Source: Bacteroidota bacterium (lineage in GTDB: Bacteria > Bacteroidota > Bacteroidia > Bacteroidales > Prolixibacteraceae). From it: a DNA stretch of 23,932 nt. A program made the position numbers and the translations under genes. Below the pieces are notes generated by a model. That model saw only the letters and a list, made by a program, of their open reading frames with translations, ran no database searches and had not been told where the DNA came from. The stretch covers positions 1-23,932 of the forward strand of contig JAEYNZ010000059.1 in assembly GCA_023412195.1 (NCBI GenBank). The letters run 5' to 3'. Positions 1 to 7,137 of the stretch are shown piece after piece (the first letter of the stretch is position 1; each line of letters starts with the position of its first letter).

Positions 1-124
1 AATATTACCGAAAGGTTAGGGTTGTAAATTAGGGAACCGCCGTATACGAGAACCGTACGTACGGTGCTGTGAGAGGTCGGAAAGTAAAGTAGGAGGAAAA
101 CTACTTTATTTTCCTCCTACTCGA
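1..124 (+). mobile_element. 3' end of a group II intron (domains V and VI)
   Basis: This is the tail of a bacterial group II intron on the plus strand; the rest lies left of the window. Domain V is visible at about 33-70: CCGTA (39-43 region) pairs with TACGG (59-64 region), a two-base CG bulge sits on the 3' side, an upper TACG/CGTA stem follows, and a GAGAAC tip closes it. Domain VI follows as a perfect 9-bp stem, 88-96 with 113-121. The sequence then ends CGAT, which fits the AY 3' end of group II introns, so the intron-exon junction is probably at 124/125. I recognise this arrangement from Bacteroidota introns. No intron-encoded protein sequence can be assigned in the few bases present. 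The domain VI hairpin may also terminate the minus-strand operon that ends at 125. Confidence 0.8.
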
Positions 125-1165
125 TTAGCCCTGAACCACTGAGAGTTTCCTGATATCTACTTTGTAGTATTCAAGATACCATTTTATAAACCTGCCAATA
201 CCTGTTTCAATGGATGTATCAGGGAAATAATTAAAATCCTTCTCAAGGTCACTTACATCTGCAAAAGTTTTGTATACATCTCCGGGCTGCATTTCTGTGA
301 AATTTTTAACAGCCTTCTTTCCAAGAGCCTTTTCTATGGTTTCAATAAAATCAAGCAATTTGACCGGTGAAGAGTTGCCAATATTATAAATCCTGTAAGG
401 AGGCATTCCTTCGGGGATACCTTTCAATACATTTATAATGCCATCAACGATATCGTCTACATAAGTGAAGTCGCGGAAGAGATCTCCCTGATTAAAAACC
501 TGGATCGGATTACCCTCGATGATGGCTTTTGTAAAAAGAAAATATGCCATATCAGGCCTGCCCCAAGGACCGTAAACTGTAAAGAAGCGCAATCCGGTTG
601 TGGGAATCCCGAACAAGTGACTGTAAGTATGTGCCATTAGTTCATTCGATTTTTTTGTAGCTGCATACAGGCTGATTGGATTATCAACCGGATCGGAAAC
701 CGACAGGGGCATCTTTTTGCTGTTCCCGTATACACTTGATGAACTGGCATATACCAGATGTTTGATGTTAAAATTCCTGCAGGCTTCCAGGATGTTCATA
801 AAGCCGGCAATGTTGCTGCTGATATAAGCATCCGGGTTTTCAAGGCTGTAGCGGACACCTGCCTGTGCTGCAAGGTTGCATACCATCTCAAACTGTTCCT
901 TCTCAAACAGCATTGTCAGTTCTTTTTTGCTTTCAAGATTCATCCGGATGAAGTGATAGCCAGGAAATCTTATGCTGTGAATATTTTTATTCCATTCTGC
1001 TGCTTCCTCTGTGATCCCTGCCTCTTTTAGCCGTGCAAATTTAAGTTCAGGAGAATAATAACTGTTGATGTTGTCGATGCCAACTACCTCATGTCCCTGT
1101 TCCAGTAGTTTAATGGCCAGATGGGAACCGATAAATCCTGCAGTTCCTGTTACCAGTATTTTCAT
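125..1165 (-). CDS. UDP-glucuronate 4-epimerase-like NAD-dependent epimerase
   Basis: This 346-aa extended-SDR nucleotide-sugar epimerase most resembles the UDP-glucuronate 4-epimerase group, which makes UDP-galacturonate for surface polysaccharides in the cytoplasm. The NAD-binding GxxGxxG is at residues 7-13 (GTAGFIG), a Ser cluster is at 141-144, and the catalytic pair is Tyr167/Lys171 (YAATK). The RFFTVYGPWGRPDMA stretch at 193-207 is characteristic of the UDP-GlcA epimerase branch rather than classical GalE. Its length is normal for the family, so it looks intact. It begins 6 bp after the cysNC stop and is surely co-transcribed with it. Its TAA stop (125-127) directly touches the inferred end of an antisense group II intron. 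The exact substrate is inferred; another uronic-acid or hexose epimerase remains possible. Confidence 0.85.
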   Translation of the reverse strand: MKILVTGTAGFIGSHLAIKLLEQGHEVVGIDNINSYYSPELKFARLKEAGITEEAAEWNKNIHSIRFPGYHFIRMNLESKKELTMLFEKEQFEMVCNLAAQAGVRYSLENPDAYISSNIAGFMNILEACRNFNIKHLVYASSSSVYGNSKKMPLSVSDPVDNPISLYAATKKSNELMAHTYSHLFGIPTTGLRFFTVYGPWGRPDMAYFLFTKAIIEGNPIQVFNQGDLFRDFTYVDDIVDGIINVLKGIPEGMPPYRIYNIGNSSPVKLLDFIETIEKALGKKAVKNFTEMQPGDVYKTFADVSDLEKDFNYFPDTSIETGIGRFIKWYLEYYKVDIRKLSVVQG

Positions 1166-1171
1166 TTCCTT

Positions 1172-3148
1172 TTACTTTTTAGGGTAGATATTGTTTTCTT
1201 CAAGGTAACCAACAATGTTGCTGAGATTCAGTTCATTTTCAGCCGGATCGAAAACAAGCCTAGCATTTGCAGGTTCCTCATATTCAAGGTCTACACCGGA
1301 AAGATTCTCAATTTCACCACGTTCTGCCATTTCATAAAGTTCCGGTTTATTGCTTCGGCAATAATCCAGTGATGCATTCATGTAAAAAAGATGGAACCTG
1401 TCATTTCCAATAATTTCGGAAATTTGATCTCTGAGCGATTTGTTCCGCGAAATGAATGAAGCAATAACAATAATGCCCTGATCATTTAAAATTTTACAGA
1501 TGTGAGCAACCCTGCGCAGGTTTTCAGCACGGTCGGCAGGTGAATAGTCCAGTTCACGGTTTAATCCGGAGCGGACTGAACTTCCGTCAAGCAACACTAC
1601 TGTTGCACCTTTATCAAATAATTTCTTTTCCAGACTGAATGCCAGTTCATTTTTTCCTGAGCCATGCAATCCAGTAAACCATAAAGTTACCCCTTTCTGG
1701 TTGTATTTATTCTGCCGGTGTAAATCAGATATCAGAGATTTTCCCTGCCTGATTGATTCTTTGTCGACATCCGTAATTCTCGATGGGAGATCCCTGCTTT
1801 CAAGTTTATCAAGTATCATTCCTACAGCCACCGTATTGTTGCTCACCGGATGTATCAGGATAAACGATCCTGTATTCTTGTTTTTCTTATAAGGATCAAA
1901 GTACAGGGTTTTTGCAGTGGTGAATACTGCACGGCCTATTTCATTCAGGGTAAGTGTTTCCACTTCCTTTTTTTCAAGGGTATTGACATCGGTCTTATAA
2001 CGTATCAAATCGATACGGGCACGTGTTGTACTGGTGGTATGTTTCAGGAAATACTGAAGTGAGAGATCCATCGGCTCCTCATCCATCCAAACAAGCATCG
2101 ACTCAAAATGGCGCTCCATGCGCGGAAGATTATCAGGATTGACGATCATTTCACCACGTGATATATCTATTTCATCTTCAAGAACAAGTGTAACCGATTG
2201 TGGAGGAAAAGCAGTTTCAAGGTCGCCATCATAAGTTGGTATGCGTTTTACCTTTGATGTTTTTCGTGAAGGCAATGCCATTACTGTATCTCCTGTTTTT
2301 ATAATACCTGATACCAGTTTGCCTGAAAACCCCCTGAAATCACGGTCAGGCCTGAGGACATACTGCACAGGAAACCTGAAATCATCATAATTTCTATCGC
2401 TGCTGATATGTACAGTTTCCAAAAATTCAAGCAGGCTTTTTCCATGGTACCAGGGCATTTTATCTGAAATGCTCACCACATTGTCTCCTTTTAATGCTGA
2501 AAGTGGTATGAATTCGACATCGGGGATGTCCAGCTGGGTAACAAATTTTTTATAATCTGTGCAAATTTCATCAAATACCTTATTGCTGTATTGTACAAGG
2601 TCCATTTTGTTCACAGCAAGAACAACATGTTTTATACCAAGTAGTGATACAAGAAAAGTATGGCGTCTTGTTTGTGTGATAACTCCTTTTGCAGCATCTA
2701 TCAGAATGATTGCCAGATTTGCTGTAGAGCCTCCTGTGATCATATTGCGAGTATATTGTTCGTGCCCGGGGGTATCGGCAATTATAAATTTCCTGTTGGA
2801 AGTGGAAAAATACCTGTAAGCCACATCAATCGTAATACCTTGTTCACGTTCTGCTTTCAATCCGTCAAGCAGCAAGGCATAATCGATATCTTCTCCAGCA
2901 TGGCCAATACGTTTGCTGTCCCGTTCAAGGGCTGCCAGCTGGTCTTCATAGATCATTTTGCTGTCGAACATCAGCCTGCCAATCAGTGTCGACTTTCCGT
3001 CATCGACTGATCCTGCAGTAAGCAGGCGCAGCAGGTCTTTCTTCTGATCCTGATCCAGAAATGCGCGTATATCCAACATTCCTTCAGCTTCCGGGATACC
3101 GGTAATGTGCGGATTTTTTTTGCTGTTATTGTTGTTCAATGAAGTCAT
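1172..3148 (-). CDS. cysNC: Sulfate adenylyltransferase subunit 1 / APS kinase fusion (CysNC) with divergent kinase domain
   Basis: This 658-aa fusion has an N-terminal CysN GTPase that drives ATP-sulfurylase with CysD (sulfate + ATP to APS), and a C-terminal APS-kinase-like domain. In the GTPase, the P-loop is residues 46-54 (GSVDDGKST), DTPGH is 125-129 and NKMD is 180-183; elongation-factor-like beta-barrel domains follow to about 450. The kinase domain covers about 485-655. It keeps GLHGSGK at 493-499, but Walker A ends in Asn500 where Ser/Thr is expected. The family DGDNVR motif reads DGSSVR (521-526), FISP reads FISR, and the usual DPKGLY segment reads NKPELY. The sulfurylase function is therefore well supported, while PAPS-forming activity is doubtful. 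It lies 57 bp after cysD and 6 bp before the epimerase, in one operon. No separate cysC or cysH is present in the window. Confidence 0.92.
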   Translation of the reverse strand: MTSLNNNNSKKNPHITGIPEAEGMLDIRAFLDQDQKKDLLRLLTAGSVDDGKSTLIGRLMFDSKMIYEDQLAALERDSKRIGHAGEDIDYALLLDGLKAEREQGITIDVAYRYFSTSNRKFIIADTPGHEQYTRNMITGGSTANLAIILIDAAKGVITQTRRHTFLVSLLGIKHVVLAVNKMDLVQYSNKVFDEICTDYKKFVTQLDIPDVEFIPLSALKGDNVVSISDKMPWYHGKSLLEFLETVHISSDRNYDDFRFPVQYVLRPDRDFRGFSGKLVSGIIKTGDTVMALPSRKTSKVKRIPTYDGDLETAFPPQSVTLVLEDEIDISRGEMIVNPDNLPRMERHFESMLVWMDEEPMDLSLQYFLKHTTSTTRARIDLIRYKTDVNTLEKKEVETLTLNEIGRAVFTTAKTLYFDPYKKNKNTGSFILIHPVSNNTVAVGMILDKLESRDLPSRITDVDKESIRQGKSLISDLHRQNKYNQKGVTLWFTGLHGSGKNELAFSLEKKLFDKGATVVLLDGSSVRSGLNRELDYSPADRAENLRRVAHICKILNDQGIIVIASFISRNKSLRDQISEIIGNDRFHLFYMNASLDYCRSNKPELYEMAERGEIENLSGVDLEYEEPANARLVFDPAENELNLSNIVGYLEENNIYPKK

Positions 3149-3205
3149 CTTTTTTAAGTTCTTTTTTTTAAAATACCCATCTATAGGGTGGATCCATTGA
3201 TAGGG

Positions 3206-4114
3206 TTAAAAATATCCCTCCCTTTTCTTTTGTTCCATACTTCCTTCCTGGTCAAAATCTATGACCCGGGTAGTACGTTCCGATACAGTGACAGTCATCA
3301 TTTCTTCAACAATTTTCTCAATGGTATCTGCATCAGATTCAACTGCACCTGTAAGTGGATAACATCCCAGGGTCCGAAAACGAACTTTCCGCATACGGGC
3401 TTTTTTCACCAGTTCTGCAGGCATCCTTTCATCATCAACCATAATAAGATTGCCATCCATATCCACAATGGAACGTTCTTTAGCAAAATATAATGGGACG
3501 ATAGGAATATTTTCAAGCCTGATATATTGCCAAATGTCGAGCTCAGTCCAGTTACTTAAAGGAAAAACACGAATGGATTCCCCTTTATGGACTCTGGTAT
3601 TGTATATGTCCCAAAGTTCAGGACGCTGATTTTTAGGATCCCACTGATGAAACCTGTCTCGGAAGGAGAAGATTCTTTCCTTGGCGCGTGATTTTTCCTC
3701 ATCACGGCGTGCACCTCCAAAGGCTGCATCAAATTTATATTTGCTTAACCCCTCAAGCAAAGCCTGTGTTTTCATGACATCAGTATGTACCTTACTTCCA
3801 TGGGTAAAAGGGCCAATACCAGTTTCAAACCCGTGCCTGTTATAATGAACAATCAGATTCCATCCCTTTTCCATGGCGTATCTGTCGCGAAATTCCACCA
3901 TTTCGCGGAATTTCCATTTGGAATCGATATGCATGAGCGGGAAAGGAACTTTACCTGGGAAAAAAGCTTTTTCTGCCAGTCTGACCATCACTGATGAATC
4001 TTTCCCAATGGAATAAAGCATGACAGGATTTTCGAATTCAGAAGCTACTTCCCTTATGATATGTATAGCTTCTGCTTCAAGTTCTCTCAGGTTTGTTAAA
4101 CTGTATTCCTTCAT
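3206..4114 (-). CDS. cysD: Sulfate adenylyltransferase subunit 2 (CysD)
   Basis: This 302-aa catalytic subunit of the heterodimeric GTP-dependent ATP sulfurylase forms APS from sulfate and ATP in the cytoplasm, with the adjacent CysN domain. It has the N-type ATP pyrophosphatase PP-loop (YSIGKDSSVM, near residues 35-44), the HIDSKWKF segment, the GARRDEEKSRAKERIFSFRD motif region, and the typical C-terminal end in REGYF. Its length matches the family (about 300 aa) and nothing is missing. It is the first gene of the minus-strand operon cysD-cysNC-epimerase. A TAnnTTTG box about 70 bp upstream of its ATG is the likely promoter. Function is assigned from family membership and the neighbouring cysN; confidence is high. 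Confidence 0.95.
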   Translation of the reverse strand: MKEYSLTNLRELEAEAIHIIREVASEFENPVMLYSIGKDSSVMVRLAEKAFFPGKVPFPLMHIDSKWKFREMVEFRDRYAMEKGWNLIVHYNRHGFETGIGPFTHGSKVHTDVMKTQALLEGLSKYKFDAAFGGARRDEEKSRAKERIFSFRDRFHQWDPKNQRPELWDIYNTRVHKGESIRVFPLSNWTELDIWQYIRLENIPIVPLYFAKERSIVDMDGNLIMVDDERMPAELVKKARMRKVRFRTLGCYPLTGAVESDADTIEKIVEEMMTVTVSERTTRVIDFDQEGSMEQKKREGYF

Positions 4115-4184
4115 TTATAATATATGTATTATCTTAATTTACAATGTAATGTAATTTTTGGCTTATCCAATTTCAGAGAGAAAG

Positions 4185-4192
4185 CAAATATA
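4185..4192 (-). promoter_or_regulatory. Bacteroidota -7 box for cysD operon
   Basis: On the minus strand these bases read TATATTTG, a perfect match to the Bacteroidota TAnnTTTG -7 element. Transcription would start near 4178 and give a leader of about 60 nt before cysD. The -33 element is not clear-cut. Confidence 0.55.
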
Positions 4193-4304
4193 GTATATTT
4201 ACGACGAGTATGTAAAGGTAATGGGGGGATGTAAGAAAAACTCGCCCGAAAATTTAAGATTCTTCTCCCGCGGTTGAAGAAATTTATATTTTTGATGTGA
4301 ATAG
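4193..4304. other. Gene-free spacer between cysD promoter and upstream operon terminator
   Basis: The whole cysD-P-loop-gene interval (4115-4413) has no coding sequence. Apart from the promoter at 4185 and the stem-loop at 4305-4404, I see only unremarkable AT-rich sequence with a G-run near 4223. Confidence 0.5.
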
Positions 4305-4404
4305 GAAAAAAAGACCGGGATCAGGCAGTTTTTGTAGTTAAGAAAAAAATTGGAATCGTTGTAAGGAATCAGATATCAGTAACTGCATAAAATATCCCGG
4401 TCTT
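4305..4404 (-). terminator. Terminator with unusually long structured loop
   Basis: On the minus strand, just after the P-loop gene, an 11-bp perfect stem (4394-4404 with 4311-4321, AAGACCGGGAT and complement) is followed by a run of seven U (4306-4312). The loop is about 72 nt and contains a second perfect 6-bp stem (4381-4386 with 4325-4330, GCAGTT/AACTGC) stacked inside the first. This is an intrinsic terminator for the 8946-4414 operon, but the loop is far longer than normal and could be a processed 3' UTR RNA. Confidence 0.7.
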
Positions 4405-4413
4405 GTATTTTTA

Positions 4414-6354
4414 TTATCTTAAATTGCTCTGCTCATAATCTTCAATATGGCTAAAGGAATATTGGTAGTTCATGGGGACAATTTCGTTGTATTCCTGAAC
4501 AGTGGCATTCGACAAACATGCATCAATAATTCTTTTACCGGTTTTATAAAGATCTTCTTTCAGAAATTTTTGCAGTTCATTTCTGAAGAACTGCTGAAGG
4601 ATCTCAGCGCCTGCATCATATCCATCAGTTCCTACTTCAGCCTGGTTATATACTTTAAGAAAACGGGTAGGTATTTTAGAACTTTCAATGGTAAGGTAAT
4701 TCAGCTCATATCCTAATAAAGCGCACCTGGCCGGCTGGTACTGATCCTCGCGAAGTCTTGCCTCTCCACGACGGGTAAGATATTCCCGCATCAAAAGCTG
4801 TGGCTTAAAGCCTACCTGCCACACCCCGATATTCTGATTTGGAACCAGTGTGAAGAGTGTACGTGGAGTTTTTATAATCTGATCGAGGAGCAGGTTTGCA
4901 TGTGTAACCCTTTTCCCGGTTGCAAAAGGCCAGTATGAACCTACGCCTTCACTTTCCATGGCACCTGTGCCGACTATACTGGGGTTGTTATGACCACGGG
5001 GTGATACAAGCCTCCATAGCCAGGCAAGGGCAGGGGGCAGAATATGAAATAACCCTACAATTCCATATGACGGATTCTCCCTGCTGCAAACAGGAGTCCT
5101 TAAACCAAAACTCCTGACATCGGCAGAAACCGGATGATTAACAATATTTTTAACAATTTCGCGGGGAAGAATTACCCTGGGGTTCGGACAAGGTTTTCCG
5201 GGCTCATCCATAATATGATCCCAGATTAATGCAGTCGACTGTGGCACACTGTTGATGTTCAAAAACAGCAGGGGCTTTTCAGGTTTTACTGTGATGCTTT
5301 CAAGATGAGGATCATCTCCATAATTTTTTACACTGTCGACCCTGACAAACCATGCATTTTCTGCATCCAGGATCTGAAGTTTTCCATTGTTTTTCTGAAT
5401 AGATGGATGACAAAAAGCCATATCGTCGGCCACTGAATTGAATGTACAAAAACGTGGAATGCTGATGAATCTTTCTTCCTGGTTTATCAGGTTTCTGCCT
5501 ATAAGCACACGGCCATCAGTTTCCCTGATTATATGCTGGTGCATCTCACTTTTTCCTCCACCGCTGGCACCTTCATGCATAAATGTTTTTACATTATCAT
5601 AAGGGCTGATTGATTGAACAGCTGAGCAGTGGGCAGTTATCCATCCCTCTTTTTCACCCTGTGTAAGCAGTACACCATATAATCCTTTTTTTGCACTGGG
5701 GCCAGGATATAAATTATAGGAATATAATTCATGGATATTGGCCCGCCTGTTATGCACCACAACCTGCTTTCCATTAAAATGCGTATGCCTGAAAACAGGA
5801 GCAACAAATATAGCTGATTTGATTTCAGTCTCGGATTCTAATTCCTTAACAGGAATGATTTGTTGAAGCATGGATAATCCCATTGCAAAAAATGCTGCAT
5901 TTGCAGGTGCAATGGCAATACCGGTCGATCCTATTTTTTCCCTTCCTGCAAAATAAAAAAAACAAGCCAGTTCCTGGTTTTTTAACCAGTCGAATGTTTC
6001 AGCCTGCAGGGATGCAAACTCAAAACCATATTTTTCACTAAATAACTTCTTGTCGGTTGATTTATCATCGGCAATTGACATTGTACCCGGATCACGCCTG
6101 CGCATATAGGGTTCAGTGTAGTTGGCCGAAATACCATTCTTAACTCTGTGTACCACAACTTCAGTGTATTCTCCTTTTCCCGGAATATCATATTTCACCT
6201 CATATTCATCATTTTCCAGTCCGTTGGTGGCAGCAACTGCCAGTTCATCGGTGGTGCTGAATACAGTCAGATCTTTGCATTCCTGTAATAGATCTGTAAT
6301 GTTTTGAGGTAAATGAATATTCTTTTCTTCCAGTACCCTTAATAAATCGTTCAT
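4414..6354 (-). CDS. Large uncharacterised protein with HPr-kinase/PEPCK-type P-loop (DUF4914-like)
   Basis: This is a 646-aa cytoplasmic protein with no signal peptide or membrane segment. I believe it belongs to the DUF4914 family, uncharacterised proteins of about this length in Bacteroidales; this is from memory. The clearest motif is a P-loop at residues 262-270, GASGGGKSE, with the Gly-Gly-Lys-Ser-Glu ending typical of HPr kinase and phosphoenolpyruvate carboxykinase rather than of AAA or ABC proteins. A DD pair at 310-311 follows and might bind metal. A nucleotide-dependent kinase or carboxykinase-like fold is the best inference; the substrate is unknown. It is the last gene of the transporter-regulator-P-loop operon, 137 bp after the regulator gene. 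It also has its own TAnnTTTG box and an operator-like inverted repeat in that gap, so it can probably be controlled separately. Confidence 0.75.
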   Translation of the reverse strand: MNDLLRVLEEKNIHLPQNITDLLQECKDLTVFSTTDELAVAATNGLENDEYEVKYDIPGKGEYTEVVVHRVKNGISANYTEPYMRRRDPGTMSIADDKSTDKKLFSEKYGFEFASLQAETFDWLKNQELACFFYFAGREKIGSTGIAIAPANAAFFAMGLSMLQQIIPVKELESETEIKSAIFVAPVFRHTHFNGKQVVVHNRRANIHELYSYNLYPGPSAKKGLYGVLLTQGEKEGWITAHCSAVQSISPYDNVKTFMHEGASGGGKSEMHQHIIRETDGRVLIGRNLINQEERFISIPRFCTFNSVADDMAFCHPSIQKNNGKLQILDAENAWFVRVDSVKNYGDDPHLESITVKPEKPLLFLNINSVPQSTALIWDHIMDEPGKPCPNPRVILPREIVKNIVNHPVSADVRSFGLRTPVCSRENPSYGIVGLFHILPPALAWLWRLVSPRGHNNPSIVGTGAMESEGVGSYWPFATGKRVTHANLLLDQIIKTPRTLFTLVPNQNIGVWQVGFKPQLLMREYLTRRGEARLREDQYQPARCALLGYELNYLTIESSKIPTRFLKVYNQAEVGTDGYDAGAEILQQFFRNELQKFLKEDLYKTGKRIIDACLSNATVQEYNEIVPMNYQYSFSHIEDYEQSNLR

Positions 6355-6401
6355 AACTATAACTAAATATTGGTAATATTTTAATGGTATTCATGACACG
6401 G

Positions 6402-6409
6402 CAAAGGTA
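6402..6409 (-). promoter_or_regulatory. -7 box before the P-loop gene
   Basis: The minus strand reads TACCTTTG, a perfect TAnnTTTG match, placing the start near 6396 with a leader of about 40 nt. The inverted repeat at 6422-6449 covers the -20 to -47 region of this promoter. Confidence 0.55.
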
Positions 6410-6421
6410 TTTTTGTTCATT

Positions 6422-6449
6422 TAATTATTAAAGCACAACTTAATAATTA
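6422..6449. promoter_or_regulatory. Operator-like 10-bp inverted repeat, candidate XRE/cupin binding site
   Basis: Perfect inverted repeat TAATTATTAA - 8 nt - TTAATAATTA. Its core, TTAA-N8-TTAA-T-AATT with GCAC in the spacer, recurs in the same orientation at 7104-7124 upstream of the XRE/cupin gene. Position over the -33 region suggests repression or activation of the P-loop gene. Binding by the neighbouring regulator is inferred. Confidence 0.5.
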
Positions 6450-6491
6450 TAAAGAAGAATTGAATAAATTAATATATACTTAATTAATGCC

Positions 6492-7046
6492 TTATTGATG
6501 CTCTGGAGGAGTAATCACCAATATCATTTGTGAATTACCTTTAGATATATTTTTGGCAAGGTGTGGTCGCGCAGAATTGTAATAAAAACTGTCGTTCTTT
6601 TCCAGAATAAAATCCTTGTTATCAAGAAACATCTGAATTTTTCCTTTAACAACAAAACAGAAATCCTGACCGGGATGCTCTTTAATGATGCCATGAGAAT
6701 TGGCACCTGCCTCAAAATCAATGAAAAAGGTATCCATCTGTTTGCCGTTCCCCTGGTTCGAAAGAAGATACAGGGAGGCACCTGATTCGTTTTGTCCGAC
6801 CAGAACTTTCTGTTCAAATTTTACAAGGGGGTTGTTGGTAAGGATTTCATTTTCACCAATTAGTTCACCTACAGTGGTGTAAAGGCTGTCTGCAATGGAT
6901 TTTAATGTTACAACAGAAGGAAAGGCCTTGGCTTTTTCTATCTGAGACAGGGCACTGGAGCTAACACCTACTTTGGTTGCCAGTTCATTTAGCTGCATAT
7001 GCAGGCTTTCTCTTTTGCGTTTGATTCTTTCTCCCAACTGTTTCAT
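6492..7046 (-). CDS. XRE-family regulator with C-terminal cupin domain
   Basis: This is a 184-aa transcription factor. Residues 6-61 are an XRE/Cro-type helix-turn-helix with recognition helix around 29-38 (SSSALSQIEK). Residues about 105-182 are a small cupin barrel (HPGQDFCFVVKGKIQMF, then RPHLAKN), the usual ligand-sensing part of the SutR/PuuR-type XRE-cupin regulators. It lies 91 bp downstream of the anion permease gene and 137 bp upstream of the P-loop gene. The repeated TTAA-N8-TTAAnAATT element before its own gene and before the P-loop gene makes it the natural candidate for the binding protein and suggests autoregulation. The effector cannot be read from the sequence; a sulfur or carboxylate compound would fit the neighbouring transporter. 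Confidence 0.88.
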   Translation of the reverse strand: MKQLGERIKRKRESLHMQLNELATKVGVSSSALSQIEKAKAFPSVVTLKSIADSLYTTVGELIGENEILTNNPLVKFEQKVLVGQNESGASLYLLSNQGNGKQMDTFFIDFEAGANSHGIIKEHPGQDFCFVVKGKIQMFLDNKDFILEKNDSFYYNSARPHLAKNISKGNSQMILVITPPEHQ

Positions 7047-7068
7047 GTCTGCAGATTTATTTTCTGTA

Positions 7069-7076
7069 AAAATATA
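7069..7076 (-). promoter_or_regulatory. Possible -7 box before the XRE/cupin gene
   Basis: The minus strand reads TATATTTT, one mismatch to TAnnTTTG, 23 bp before the ATG. The match is weak. It would allow the regulator to be transcribed independently of the permease gene. Confidence 0.3.
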
Positions 7077-7103
7077 AAATTAATTTCCACAGGTTGATAA
7101 ATA

Positions 7104-7124
7104 TTAAGCACTAATTTAACAATT
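7104..7124. promoter_or_regulatory. Second copy of the TTAA-N8-TTAAnAATT element
   Basis: Reads TTAA-GCACTAAT-TTAA-C-AATT. It matches the core of the inverted repeat at 6422-6449 in spacing, in orientation and in the GCAC of the spacer. It lies between the permease stop and the regulator start, so it is suited to autoregulation. Confidence 0.45.
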
Positions 7125-7137
7125 GAAGTATTACTTA

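Noticed and set aside
758..1030. Plus-strand ORFs opposite the epimerase, cysNC, aceE and kinase genes
   Set aside because: They are shadows of well-supported genes on the other strand, with no family resemblance or promoters.
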